45,083 nucleotides of DNA from Spirochaetaceae bacterium (lineage in GTDB: Bacteria > Spirochaetota > Spirochaetia > DSM-27196 > SLAA01), in assembly GCA_003552985.1 (NCBI GenBank), contig PUPD01000304.1:1-45083 (forward strand), written 5' to 3'. Shown one piece after another: positions 7,704 to 15,638 of the stretch. The first letter of the stretch is position 1. The number at the start of each line of letters is the position of its first letter. The translations under genes were made by a program, and so were the position numbers. The notes under the pieces were generated by a model. The model saw only the letters and a program-made list of their open reading frames with translations, was not told the DNA's origin and ran no database searches.

Positions 7704-10454
7704 ATGGCGACCGGTGAAGCCGATACCGCACGACTGAAGAGTATTGAGCTCGAGAAGCGCTTTAACCCGCCGGATTTCGAAGGCCGTATCTATGAGATGT
7801 GGCAGGAAGGGGGGTACTTCTCCCCGGAGTCCGGCTACTCAGACGCGGACAAAGAGCCTTTCATTATCGTAATCCCGCCGCCCAACGTCACCGGTGTGCT
7901 GCACCTCGGACACGGGCTGAACAACAGCCTTCAGGACGTGCTGATTCGTTACTACCGGATGCTCGGCCATCCGACTTTGTGGGTGCCCGGGACGGATCAC
8001 GCCGGAATAGCGACTCAGAATGTCGTGGAGCGGATGGTGCGAGCGCAAGGCACCTCCCGCGAGCAGATGGGTCGTGAGGCTTTCGTCGCCGAGACGGAGC
8101 GAGTTGCGCTGGACCACAAGACCACGATTCGGCGTCAGTTGCAGAAGATCGGCGCCTCCTGCGATTGGTCGCGCGAGCGGTTCACGCTCGACGAAGGACT
8201 GTCGCGTGCGGTGCGTGAGGTTTTCGTCGCCCTGTATGAACGCGGTCTGGTTTATCGCGGGAACTATCTGGTGAACTGGTGTGCTTCATGCGGGACGGCT
8301 TTATCCGATGACGAGGTCGAGCACGCCGAGGTTCAAGGGGCTTTGTATCACTATTTCTACCCGCTGGTGGACGGCTCGGGACGTATTGAGGTAGCCACCA
8401 CTCGTCCTGAGACGATGCTGGGGGATACCTGTGTGGCGGTAAACCCCAACGACGAGCGCTACAAGCATCTGGTGGGCAAGGAGGTCGAGCTGCCGCTCAC
8501 CGAGCGAACGATTCCGATTGTGGCCGACGATTACGTCGATATGACATTCGGTACCGGGGCGGTCAAGGTGACGCCGGGGCACGACCCCAACGACTATCAG
8601 ATCGGCCTCCGGCATAACCTCGAGCGGGTCAACATCCTCAACCCCGACGGCACACTCGGCGATGCGGTTCCAAAGCGCTATCGTGGGCTGAGTGTCCCGG
8701 AAGCGCGCAAGCGTGTAGTGGCTGACCTGCAGGGGCAGGGATACTTCCTCGGTCGCGAGGATTACACCCATCAGGTCGGTCATTGCTACCGCTGCGACTC
8801 GGTGATCGAGCCGTTCCTTTCGGAGCAATGGTTCGTCCGGATGCAGCCGCTTGCCGAGAAGGCGCTCGCAGCCTGGGAGCGCGGTGAGGTGCTGTTCTAC
8901 CCGCGGCGCTGGGAGAACACTTACGCGCACTGGCTGCGCGAGATCCGGGACTGGTGCATCTCCCGTCAGCTGTGGTGGGGCCACAGGATACCGGTGTGGT
9001 ATTGTGCCGCCTGCGGTGAAATGTCGGTTTCCCGCGCGGACATTACAGCGTGTGAGCATTGCGGGAGCGCGGAGATCACCCAGGATGAAGACGTGCTCGA
9101 CACCTGGTTCTCGTCCTGGCTGTGGCCGTTCTCTACGCTGGGTTGGCCGGACGAGACCGAGGATCTCAAGCGTTATTTCCCAACCAGTACGCTGGTCACC
9201 GCTTACGACATCATCTTCTTCTGGGTAGCGCGGATGATCATGGCATCGCTCGAGTTCCTCGGCGAGGTACCGTTCCGTGATATCTACATCACCAGTCTGG
9301 TGCGTGACAAACAGGGCCGCAAAATGTCCAAATCACTCGGCAACGGTATCGACCCGCTGGAGGTTGTGGACGAGTACGGCGCGGATGCCTTGAAGTTCAC
9401 GCTCGCTTTCCTGTCCACACTGGGGCAGGATATTCTACTCGGTCATGACACCTTCGCGATCGGCTCCAAGTTCGCCAACAAGATCTGGAACGCCGCCCGC
9501 TATCTCCTGATGAACCTGGACGGCAGGCGGGTCGTGCCGTTCGATGAGATCGAGCTGCGTGAACCCGACCGCTGGATCTACCACCGCCTGAACCGTACGG
9601 TGGAACGCGTGCACTCCGGAATGCGCGGCTACCGATTCGACGAAGTCGGGCACGCGGTGTATGAGTTCTTCTGGAACGACTTCTGTGACTGGTACATCGA
9701 GCTCTCCAAGCTGTCTCTCTACAGCGACGATGAAGCAGAGCGGGACCGAGCCGCCTCGCTGCTGTTGTATTTGCTCGAGGAGTCTATGCGCCTGATGCAT
9801 CCGCTGCTACCGTTTGTCACCGAAGAGATCTATCAAAAGCTTCCCGCGTTGCCCGGTAGAGAAGCCCGGGACGGCAGCACCGGGGGAGCGCCGGGGCTGA
9901 TCGTGGCCCGTTTCCCGGAATCGAGTGCCGACCGGGAAGCTCCCGATGTCGCCGGGAAGTTTGCCGCGCTGCAGGAGTTGGTCACCGCGGTGAGAACTCT
10001 GCGCAGCGAGTTTACGCTGCCGCCGAGTATGAAGGTGCGATTTCTGGTACGTACCGATCCCGGCTATCACGCAGCAGAGTTCTTCGAGCGGCACCTGGAG
10101 TTGATCAGGATGCTTACCGGTGCCGATGACGCGGAAGACGGTATCGAGCTCGTGCATAGCGAGGCCGTCGATCACAGCCGCCTGAAAGGCAGCGTCGCGG
10201 TGGTAGGTGCGGGCTTTGAGGCACACTTGTTCGTACGCGAGTTGATCGACGTTGAAGCCGCGGTACAGCGGTTTGAGAAGGAGATCGCCAAACATCGCAA
10301 GGCTCTGCAGCGTGCCGAGGCCAAGCTGAACAGTTCCGGCTTCCTCGAGAAGGCCGGGGCTGAGATCGTCACTAAGGAGCAAGGGCGCAAGCGCGAGCTC
10401 GAGATACAGATCAGAACGCTGGAGGGGCACCTCGAACGCCTGAGAGGAAGCTGA
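7704..10454 (+). CDS. valS: Valyl-tRNA synthetase
   Basis: A class I aminoacyl-tRNA synthetase that charges tRNA-Val and edits mischarged threonine. 916 residues. Visible landmarks are HLGH at 67-70 (PPNVTGVLHLGHGLNN), the large editing insert (VATTRPETMLGDT, GTGAVKVTPGHDPND), paired CxxC motifs (WCASCG; YCAACG with CEHCG), KMSKS at 540-544, and a C-terminal coiled-coil arm (~850-916) rich in Lys, Glu and Arg that clamps the tRNA. TTAAGGAG lies nine bases before ATG 7704. The 83-bp gap to topA leaves no room for a T-box leader. The following lipoprotein gene starts 41 bp after the stop and may be read from the same transcript. Confidence 0.97.
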   Translation: MATGEADTARLKSIELEKRFNPPDFEGRIYEMWQEGGYFSPESGYSDADKEPFIIVIPPPNVTGVLHLGHGLNNSLQDVLIRYYRMLGHPTLWVPGTDHAGIATQNVVERMVRAQGTSREQMGREAFVAETERVALDHKTTIRRQLQKIGASCDWSRERFTLDEGLSRAVREVFVALYERGLVYRGNYLVNWCASCGTALSDDEVEHAEVQGALYHYFYPLVDGSGRIEVATTRPETMLGDTCVAVNPNDERYKHLVGKEVELPLTERTIPIVADDYVDMTFGTGAVKVTPGHDPNDYQIGLRHNLERVNILNPDGTLGDAVPKRYRGLSVPEARKRVVADLQGQGYFLGREDYTHQVGHCYRCDSVIEPFLSEQWFVRMQPLAEKALAAWERGEVLFYPRRWENTYAHWLREIRDWCISRQLWWGHRIPVWYCAACGEMSVSRADITACEHCGSAEITQDEDVLDTWFSSWLWPFSTLGWPDETEDLKRYFPTSTLVTAYDIIFFWVARMIMASLEFLGEVPFRDIYITSLVRDKQGRKMSKSLGNGIDPLEVVDEYGADALKFTLAFLSTLGQDILLGHDTFAIGSKFANKIWNAARYLLMNLDGRRVVPFDEIELREPDRWIYHRLNRTVERVHSGMRGYRFDEVGHAVYEFFWNDFCDWYIELSKLSLYSDDEAERDRAASLLLYLLEESMRLMHPLLPFVTEEIYQKLPALPGREARDGSTGGAPGLIVARFPESSADREAPDVAGKFAALQELVTAVRTLRSEFTLPPSMKVRFLVRTDPGYHAAEFFERHLELIRMLTGADDAEDGIELVHSEAVDHSRLKGSVAVVGAGFEAHLFVRELIDVEAAVQRFEKEIAKHRKALQRAEAKLNSSGFLEKAGAEIVTKEQGRKRELEIQIRTLEGHLERLRGS

Positions 10455-10495
10455 AGGCGACCGGCGGGCCGGGTCGGGGCGCAGGGAGGAGACAG

Positions 10496-11431
10496 ATGCG
10501 GCGCAACAGTTTACCGTTTCGGAGGCGAGCAGCGGCTGCTATCGCAGTGCTCGCGCTTCTGGGCTGGCTGATGAGCTCCTGTGCGGTTTTGACCGCGGGG
10601 GTGAACTCCAATGCCGACGGCCATGAGGCTGAACGCGATGTTGCCGGAGCTCGAACCGATCAACAGCCTGCCGACCGCGAAGATCCGGCAGATCCTGCGG
10701 ATCCTCCGCAGGACTATGACGACACGCCTGCCGATGAGGAAGAATTGGAGTTCGAGGAATACTCACCGGTTGCAGTCTTCAATCTGGCGTACAACCAGAC
10801 GTTTTTCGCCGGCGGGTACTGGGTTGACGACCACGGGTTCGAGGAAGGCGACGCAGTGCGCTGGCATATCACGGCCGAGCGTCCGGACGCCGGAAGCAAT
10901 GAGTTCGAGGCGGAGCGCGCCTTGGTCGAGATCAATGCGGACGGTTCCCAGTGGTGGTATATCCGCTACTCGCAGGACGCGTACCGCTTCGAGTGCAAAG
11001 TGTTGTTGGACGAGTTCGCTACGCCGGTGGAGATGTGGCACCGGCAGGACTCGGACCAGGACCCACTTTTCCACGAGTTCGATTACGAACAGGCAGGCCA
11101 TTTCGGCGACGCTGGGTCGGCTGACCTGGAGGCCCTCGAAGAAGCGGGTATCTCGACGCTGGTGTACCTGAGCAGCGCGGAGTACGAGCGCGCTCTGAGT
11201 GGCCGGGGGGCGGTGAGAGTGCCGGCCGGGGAGTTTGAAGCCGATCATCTCGTGTATGAGTTTGAAGACAGCCAGACCGGCGAGCAGTTTCTATACGAGT
11301 GGTGGGTCACGCAGGCGGTGCCCGGCCGGCTCGTACGCTATCACTGGCGCGATCGTCAGTCGGGGCGTGAGCTCGCGGGCGATCTGCTCGAGATAGTGAG
11401 CGACTATAGCTCACCATTTGAGGTGCGCTGA
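10496..11431 (+). CDS. Putative lipoprotein, acidic, unknown function
   Basis: 311 residues beginning with a basic n-region, a hydrophobic stretch (AAAIAVLALLGWLMSSC) and a lipobox whose Cys29 would be lipidated. A low-complexity acidic linker rich in Asp, Pro and Glu follows (~40-85), then a beta-rich domain (~90-311) with many aromatic and acidic residues (WWYIRYSQDAYRFEC, FLYEWWVTQAVPGRLVRYHW). The late section resembles periplasmic proteins that sense or carry hydrophobic cargo, but I cannot name the family. GGGAGGAG precedes ATG 10496 by four bases. It stands between valS and an outer-membrane barrel gene that begins within 41 bp of its stop, so a joint envelope role for the two is a reasonable inference. 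Confidence 0.7.
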   Translation: MRRNSLPFRRRAAAAIAVLALLGWLMSSCAVLTAGVNSNADGHEAERDVAGARTDQQPADREDPADPADPPQDYDDTPADEEELEFEEYSPVAVFNLAYNQTFFAGGYWVDDHGFEEGDAVRWHITAERPDAGSNEFEAERALVEINADGSQWWYIRYSQDAYRFECKVLLDEFATPVEMWHRQDSDQDPLFHEFDYEQAGHFGDAGSADLEALEEAGISTLVYLSSAEYERALSGRGAVRVPAGEFEADHLVYEFEDSQTGEQFLYEWWVTQAVPGRLVRYHWRDRQSGRELAGDLLEIVSDYSSPFEVR

Positions 11432-11471
11432 GCGCGCACTGGGAGCGCCGAACAGGGATAACCGGGGACAG

Positions 11472-13292
11472 GTGAATAAACAAACGATGACTGGTGCGAT
11501 GAAAGTCCGGTTGGGCACACGGCGGCCCGGGCGATCGTTCCTGCTGCTCATGTTGAGCCTGAATCTGGTTCTGGGCGCTGCTGTGGGTCACACCGCGGAT
11601 CACGCCGGCGAGAATCTGCAAACGGTCCTCCCGGCCGACCACGAAGTGGTCGAATGGCTGCGGGTCCTGCTCACTGAACAGGGGAGCGCACCGCTCTTTG
11701 CAAGCGGCCCGTACAGCGCAGCCGAGATCAGACAGAATCTGCGACGCATCGACCGCGGCCGGTTATCTGAGCCCGGGCGCGAGCTCTACGAGCGGATCAA
11801 CGCACGCCTCCGGCCTGCACCGCGGCTCGAGCAACGCCTCGAGGATGACCGGCCCGGGGTGGGGTTCCGGGCCGGGCTCGAGATCAACCTTGAGAGCTAC
11901 CTGCAATTGAACCCGGGTGAGACCGCCTGGCTGTACGGATACGAGCGGCGCCGCCCGTTGCTCACTGTGCCGCTGGAGTTGTGGGCGCTTGAATCCGCGT
12001 ACGCGACGCTGGACATCACGCTGCAGAAGAACTACGGCAGCTTCGATGACTACATGACGCGTGAGCTGTGGGAGGCGCTTGAAGAAGACCAGGAGCGCGA
12101 GGTCCCGGATACCCCGAATCCCGATCCACGCACCAATCTCCCGAGCGAGTTCGATGTTCTTGACCCGCAGTTTCCGTTCCGCTCGTTCTTGGCCGTGGGC
12201 GGGGATCACTGGAGCACGCAGTTCGGGCGTGACGTCATCGCCTGGGGGCCGGGGAGAAGCGGCACGCTCGTGATCTCGGATTACGCCGATTACCACGAGG
12301 CCTTGCGGTTTGCGGCTTTCTTCGAGCGGTTCAAGTACAGCTATTTCTGGGCCAACGCCCCGGGGATCGAGACCGATGCCGACGCGGGCGAAAACGCCGA
12401 GGTCCGTCGCAGGGAGCGTAACTATATCGGGCATCGCGTTGAGTTTCGACCCACCGACCGCCTGAACCTTGCGATCAACGAGCTCTACCTGGTGACCAAA
12501 GAATCGATGGAGCTGCGTTACCTCCATCCGGTGATGGTGTTCCACAACCACTTCATTCACTCGCGTAACTCCGCCATCATGGCGGGGCTCGAGTTCGATC
12601 TTGCCGTTGCACCGGGCTGGCGAGCATACGGCGAGTACGCCTTTAACTCTCTGATGTTCGAGTTTCTGCACGGTGACAATGTGGAAGACGACCCCAATGC
12701 CTGGGGCGCTCTGCTGGGTATAGAGGGCCGGCTGCCGCAGCGGCGAGGCTACCTGTTGACCGGTATTGAGGGCGTCTATACTAACCCGTGGTTATACACG
12801 CACGAGCAGCACTATACGAGCTTCACCCATTCGCGGCGGCTGCAGACCGAGCATCTAGGCACGCGCAGTGTGACGGTGGAGAAGCCACTGGGCTATTGGG
12901 CAGGTCCTGATTTCGTCGGCCTATTTCTTACCGTGGGCTATGAGCGACCGAGCAGTTATACCGTTCTTGGCCGTGCTTCGGTCAGGGGAAAGGGCGAGCG
13001 CGATCTTTACCGCGACACCTTCGAGGATACCTACGATCCGGATCAAGGCGTCGGCCGGTCGCCCACCGGTTCGAATCCGCAGTGGAGCACCGCGCTGGAG
13101 CTTGAGGGTAGCGTCCGGCCGGCTGCGCTGACGGCGCGGGGTCCGGCGCTTCACTTCGCGGGCGACCTCGAGCTCGGCGCGAACCTGTCCGGCATCTGGA
13201 CCTGGAATCGGCGGCGCCCCGGAGAGGAGCAGAGCCGAGGTGATCTGGAGTTCGATCTGCAGTGGGCGGGCTGGGTCTCGCTGCGCTGGTGA
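11472..13292 (+). CDS. Outer-membrane beta-barrel protein, Wzi/capsule-assembly-like
   Basis: 606 residues from GTG 11472; ATG 11487 is an equally possible start, and an ATG at 11418 is rejected because it lies inside the upstream gene and gives a poor signal sequence. A signal peptide is clear (basic RRPGR, then FLLLMLSLNLVLGAAVGHTA). The mature part has long amphipathic beta stretches and ends in ...WAGWVSLRW, a terminal aromatic typical of outer-membrane barrels. Segments such as VGGDHWSTQFGRDVIAWGPGRSGTL and FRPTDRLNLAINELYL recall the Wzi family, which binds surface polysaccharide. That assignment is from memory of the family pattern and is moderate. The adjacent lipoprotein is probably co-expressed. 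Confidence 0.65.
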   Translation: MNKQTMTGAMKVRLGTRRPGRSFLLLMLSLNLVLGAAVGHTADHAGENLQTVLPADHEVVEWLRVLLTEQGSAPLFASGPYSAAEIRQNLRRIDRGRLSEPGRELYERINARLRPAPRLEQRLEDDRPGVGFRAGLEINLESYLQLNPGETAWLYGYERRRPLLTVPLELWALESAYATLDITLQKNYGSFDDYMTRELWEALEEDQEREVPDTPNPDPRTNLPSEFDVLDPQFPFRSFLAVGGDHWSTQFGRDVIAWGPGRSGTLVISDYADYHEALRFAAFFERFKYSYFWANAPGIETDADAGENAEVRRRERNYIGHRVEFRPTDRLNLAINELYLVTKESMELRYLHPVMVFHNHFIHSRNSAIMAGLEFDLAVAPGWRAYGEYAFNSLMFEFLHGDNVEDDPNAWGALLGIEGRLPQRRGYLLTGIEGVYTNPWLYTHEQHYTSFTHSRRLQTEHLGTRSVTVEKPLGYWAGPDFVGLFLTVGYERPSSYTVLGRASVRGKGERDLYRDTFEDTYDPDQGVGRSPTGSNPQWSTALELEGSVRPAALTARGPALHFAGDLELGANLSGIWTWNRRRPGEEQSRGDLEFDLQWAGWVSLRW

Positions 13293-13350
13293 TGCGTCCT
13301 GCGCTGGTACGCGTCATCAGCTCGCGTCTGCAACGCAGTGCGGCCCCGGG

Positions 13351-14571
13351 TCAGTGCTGCGCGGAGGATGCGGCGCCGCGGTTCAGCGCACGGTGCTTGC
13401 CGTAGCGCAGGTGCCCCTTGGTCTTGAAATCAGCGATCGCGCGCTCGTAGGTTGAGACCAGTCTGGCGGTCATGGTCTCGATCGACCACTCGATGGCTTT
13501 CCGGCGAGCCTCCCGGCTTTTTGCACGGTGGAGCTCGCGGTCGTCCAGCAGCTCCTGCACATGCCCGGCAAACTCGTCGATCTTCAACCTGCAGGTAAAG
13601 CCGCCGCGCTCGTCCGCCATCAAGTCCGAGACGCCCATCGCGTCGACCGCCACAACAGGCGTTTCCATCGACATGGCCTCCAGCAGCACCAGGCCTTGAG
13701 TCTCGGTCACCGACGCAAAGGTGAACACCGAGCTGGCCCGGAGGAACGCAAAAACCTCGTCACGCCGGACGTAACCGGTGAAGACCACGCAGTCCTCCAG
13801 GCCGAGCTCCTTCACCTCTTGTTGCAGCGGCTTGCGGTCCGGACCGTCGCCGACGACGACAAAAGTGAAGTCCGACCGGCGGAGCTTGAGTGTGAGCACC
13901 ACGCGAAGGAGAAAGCTGATATTCTTCTCGCGACCGATTCTTCCCACCATTGACAGCAGGTGCTTTTCGGGCGGTATGTGGTAGCGGCGACGTAGATCGC
14001 TCGGGTCGCCGACGCTCGCGGGCTCGCGAATGTCTATGCCGGTCGGGATCACATCGATCGGTGTATTCACACCGTAATGCCGAAGCTCGTCACCTATGCG
14101 CTTGCTAGGCGAGATCACTCGGTGGCACCGCCCGCAGAATCGGCGCGAGATCAAGCGTACCAGATATCGCGAGAGCGTTTGCGGCAGAGGCATGTAGTGG
14201 GTGTATTCCATGAACAGCGTGTGATAGGTGTGCACGTGGGCCGCTCTCCGCAACCGGGCGGCAAGGATTCCGAACACGCCTATATTCGCCGGGACTTGCG
14301 AATGCACGATGTCCAGATTCAACCGGGAGATCGCCCGGAATACGCGCAGCGAAGGGTAGGCGAAGCGGCGTTCGGTCATCATCTTGAAGAGGTAAGGGCT
14401 CGATGGAAACCGAAAGACGTTCGGGGTCGGGTCTTCGCGACCGAAGTAGCGCGGGCAAACCAGGTACACTGTGTGTCCGCTCGCCTCGAGTTGGCGCCGG
14501 AAGAGCTCAATTGAGGTAACTACGCCGTTGATCTCCGGTTTGTAGGTGTCGGTGAAAATCCCGATTCGCAT
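13351..14571 (-). CDS. Family-4 glycosyltransferase, probable diacylglycerol glucosyltransferase
   Basis: 406 residues from ATG 14571 (MRIGIFTDTYKPEINGVVTSI), the normal N-terminus of this family; an upstream ATG at 14628 would add 19 atypical residues. It has the GT-B fold: N-terminal domain with HTYHTLFMEYTHYMP and SPSKRIGDELRHYGV, C-terminal domain with VIPTGID, VGRIGREKN and the EX7E signature in SVTETQGLVLLEA, followed by MSMETPVVAVDAMGVSDLM. The pattern is close to the 1,2-diacylglycerol 3-glucosyltransferases that make monoglucosyl-diacylglycerol, a common spirochaetal membrane lipid. It would act at the inner face of the cytoplasmic membrane. A related enzyme is encoded on the opposite strand beyond the toxin-antitoxin pair. 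Fold is certain, lipid substrate is inferred. Confidence 0.85.
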   Translation of the reverse strand: MRIGIFTDTYKPEINGVVTSIELFRRQLEASGHTVYLVCPRYFGREDPTPNVFRFPSSPYLFKMMTERRFAYPSLRVFRAISRLNLDIVHSQVPANIGVFGILAARLRRAAHVHTYHTLFMEYTHYMPLPQTLSRYLVRLISRRFCGRCHRVISPSKRIGDELRHYGVNTPIDVIPTGIDIREPASVGDPSDLRRRYHIPPEKHLLSMVGRIGREKNISFLLRVVLTLKLRRSDFTFVVVGDGPDRKPLQQEVKELGLEDCVVFTGYVRRDEVFAFLRASSVFTFASVTETQGLVLLEAMSMETPVVAVDAMGVSDLMADERGGFTCRLKIDEFAGHVQELLDDRELHRAKSREARRKAIEWSIETMTARLVSTYERAIADFKTKGHLRYGKHRALNRGAASSAQH

Positions 14572-14647
14572 TCGCTTGCCCCATCGCCTGCCCGAAAAGA
14601 CCAATGCCTGCAGGGCCGCGCCCGGCACCGCGCGGTGTTGCCTCGAG

Positions 14648-14686
14648 GTGCAGCCTCAATGTGTAGCTTCAAAGTGTAGCCTAAAC
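14648..14686. repeat. Three tandem 13-bp repeats upstream of the minus-strand glycosyltransferase
   Basis: GTGCAGCCTCAAT, GTGTAGCTTCAAA and GTGTAGCCTAAAC lie head to tail with an exact 13-bp period. The unit farthest from the gene holds the likely -10 box of the glycosyltransferase promoter; the other two lie just after it, in the initially transcribed region. They may be regulator sites or a slippage product. Confidence 0.6.
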
Positions 14687-14701
14687 CGGGATCGCCCGCA
14701 A
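14673..14701 (-). promoter_or_regulatory. Promoter of the minus-strand glycosyltransferase
   Basis: Read on the minus strand: TTGCGG (14701-14696), 17 bp, TACACT (14678-14673). The leader would be about 95 nt and includes two of the 13-bp repeats. Confidence 0.5.
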
Positions 14702-14782
14702 CGTAGCTCAACCGCTCGCGGTTCAATTGCGTTGGCGGAGGGCGGGCACAACAAAAAACTCGCCAAAACGCCGAAATAGCGC

Positions 14783-14820
14783 TTGCATTCACAGAATGAC
14801 CATGGTAATATGACCATGGT
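14783..14820 (+). promoter_or_regulatory. Toxin-antitoxin promoter and tandem operator
   Basis: ATGACCATGGT occurs twice, at 14796-14806 and 14810-14820, a 14-bp period, each copy holding the palindrome ACCATGGT. A possible promoter, TTGCAT (14783-14788), 17 bp, TAATAT (14806-14811), puts one operator copy in the spacer and the second over the early transcribed region. This is the arrangement expected of an autorepressed antitoxin-toxin operon. Confidence 0.6.
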
Positions 14821-14855
14821 TAGATTGTATGGTCCGATAACTGGGAGGTGGTTGT

Positions 14856-15056
14856 ATGCAGATTGCGGCCGGCGAGTTCAAGGCCAAATGCTTACAGCTA
14901 ATGGACCGGGTTCACCAAACGCACGAGCGCATCGTAATAACCAAGCGAGGTCAACCGGTCGCGCAGCTGTCAGAGTTCGAGCAATCGAAGCCGCGGCCGG
15001 TGGTAGGGAGGTTGCGCGGTACCGTAACCCGCGTCCCCGATGCATCCGAGGTCTAA
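14856..15056 (+). CDS. Phd/YefM-type antitoxin
   Basis: 66 residues. The N-terminus, MQIAAGEFKAKCLQLMDRV, and HERIVITKRGQPVAQL match the Phd/YefM antitoxin fold, which binds DNA through its N-terminal half and covers its toxin with the C-terminal tail (here RPVVGRLRGTVTRVPDASEV). GGGAGGTG stands five bases before the ATG. The toxin gene overlaps its last 17 bases, so the two are translated together. Two ACCATGGT palindromes directly upstream are the probable binding sites for the antitoxin or the antitoxin-toxin complex. Confidence 0.9.
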   Translation: MQIAAGEFKAKCLQLMDRVHQTHERIVITKRGQPVAQLSEFEQSKPRPVVGRLRGTVTRVPDASEV

Positions 15057-15492
15057 TAACGTTCAGGTCCAACCAGTCGTTCTCGACACGTTGGTCTGGG
15101 TGTGGGCAATGGAGGGCGTCGACCTGCTGCGCTCCGCCGCGGTGCGAAGCGCCATTGAGCGGGCCTCAGAACATGGCAGGTTGTACGTCTCGGCGGTTTC
15201 ACTCTTTGAGGTGGCTCAGTGGCACCAGCGGGAGCGGCTCCTCTTGTCTCTTGCGCTTGAGGACTGGATTCAGGACGCGGTGGATACGCCGGGGCTTACG
15301 GTCGTACAGCCGCACGATCAGATCGCTATTGAAGCTTCGCGTCTCCCGGGTGGGTTCCACGGCGACGTGCTCGACCGGCTCATCGTCGCCACCACGCGCA
15401 AGCTGGGAGCCGCGCTTGTAACCGCCGACCGTGTTTTGCTCGCGTACGGCGAGAGCGGCCATCTGCCGGTGCTTGACCCTGCCGTAGGATGA
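15040..15492 (+). CDS. vapC: PIN-domain toxin, VapC family
   Basis: 150 residues; predicted Mg/Mn-dependent ribonuclease that cuts specific RNAs when released from its antitoxin. The acidic PIN quartet is complete: Asp16 (VVLDTLVWVW), Glu57 (SLFEVA), Asp112 (DVLDRLIVAT) and Asp130 (VTADRVLL). It starts at ATG 15040 inside the antitoxin gene, without its own ribosome-binding site, which fits translational coupling. The nearest preceding regulator is a Phd/YefM antitoxin rather than a VapB of AbrB type, a common hybrid pairing. The module separates two glycosyltransferase genes and probably arrived as a unit. The target RNA cannot be read from sequence. Confidence 0.9.
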   Translation: MHPRSNNVQVQPVVLDTLVWVWAMEGVDLLRSAAVRSAIERASEHGRLYVSAVSLFEVAQWHQRERLLLSLALEDWIQDAVDTPGLTVVQPHDQIAIEASRLPGGFHGDVLDRLIVATTRKLGAALVTADRVLLAYGESGHLPVLDPAVG

Positions 15493-15594
15493 GCCTGCCG
15501 CCGACAGAGGGTTTCGGGCGCGCGTTTTGGGTAGGGGCGTCTTGCGTCGGCGCGTTGTAGGTAGGCGAGTGTCCCGGGCCGGCCTTTGGAGGTG

Positions 15595-15623
15595 TTGCGC
15601 ACGCCGGATTGGGGCGCTACAAT
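15595..15623 (+). promoter_or_regulatory. Promoter of the plus-strand glycosyltransferase
   Basis: TTGCGC (15595-15600), 17 bp, TACAAT (15618-15623). Transcription would begin near 15630, only about nine bases before the ATG at 15639, so the mRNA would be almost leaderless. Confidence 0.55.
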
Positions 15624-15638
15624 CGCGGGCACTGTATT

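Noticed and set aside
11418-11471. Earlier ATG for the Wzi-like gene
   Set aside because: It lies inside the preceding lipoprotein gene and would place ~20 polar residues before the signal peptide.
14701-14735. tRNA-like words (GTAGCTCA, CGGTTCAATTGCG)
   Set aside because: The pieces are too close together, and there is no acceptor stem or anticodon arm; a chance match.
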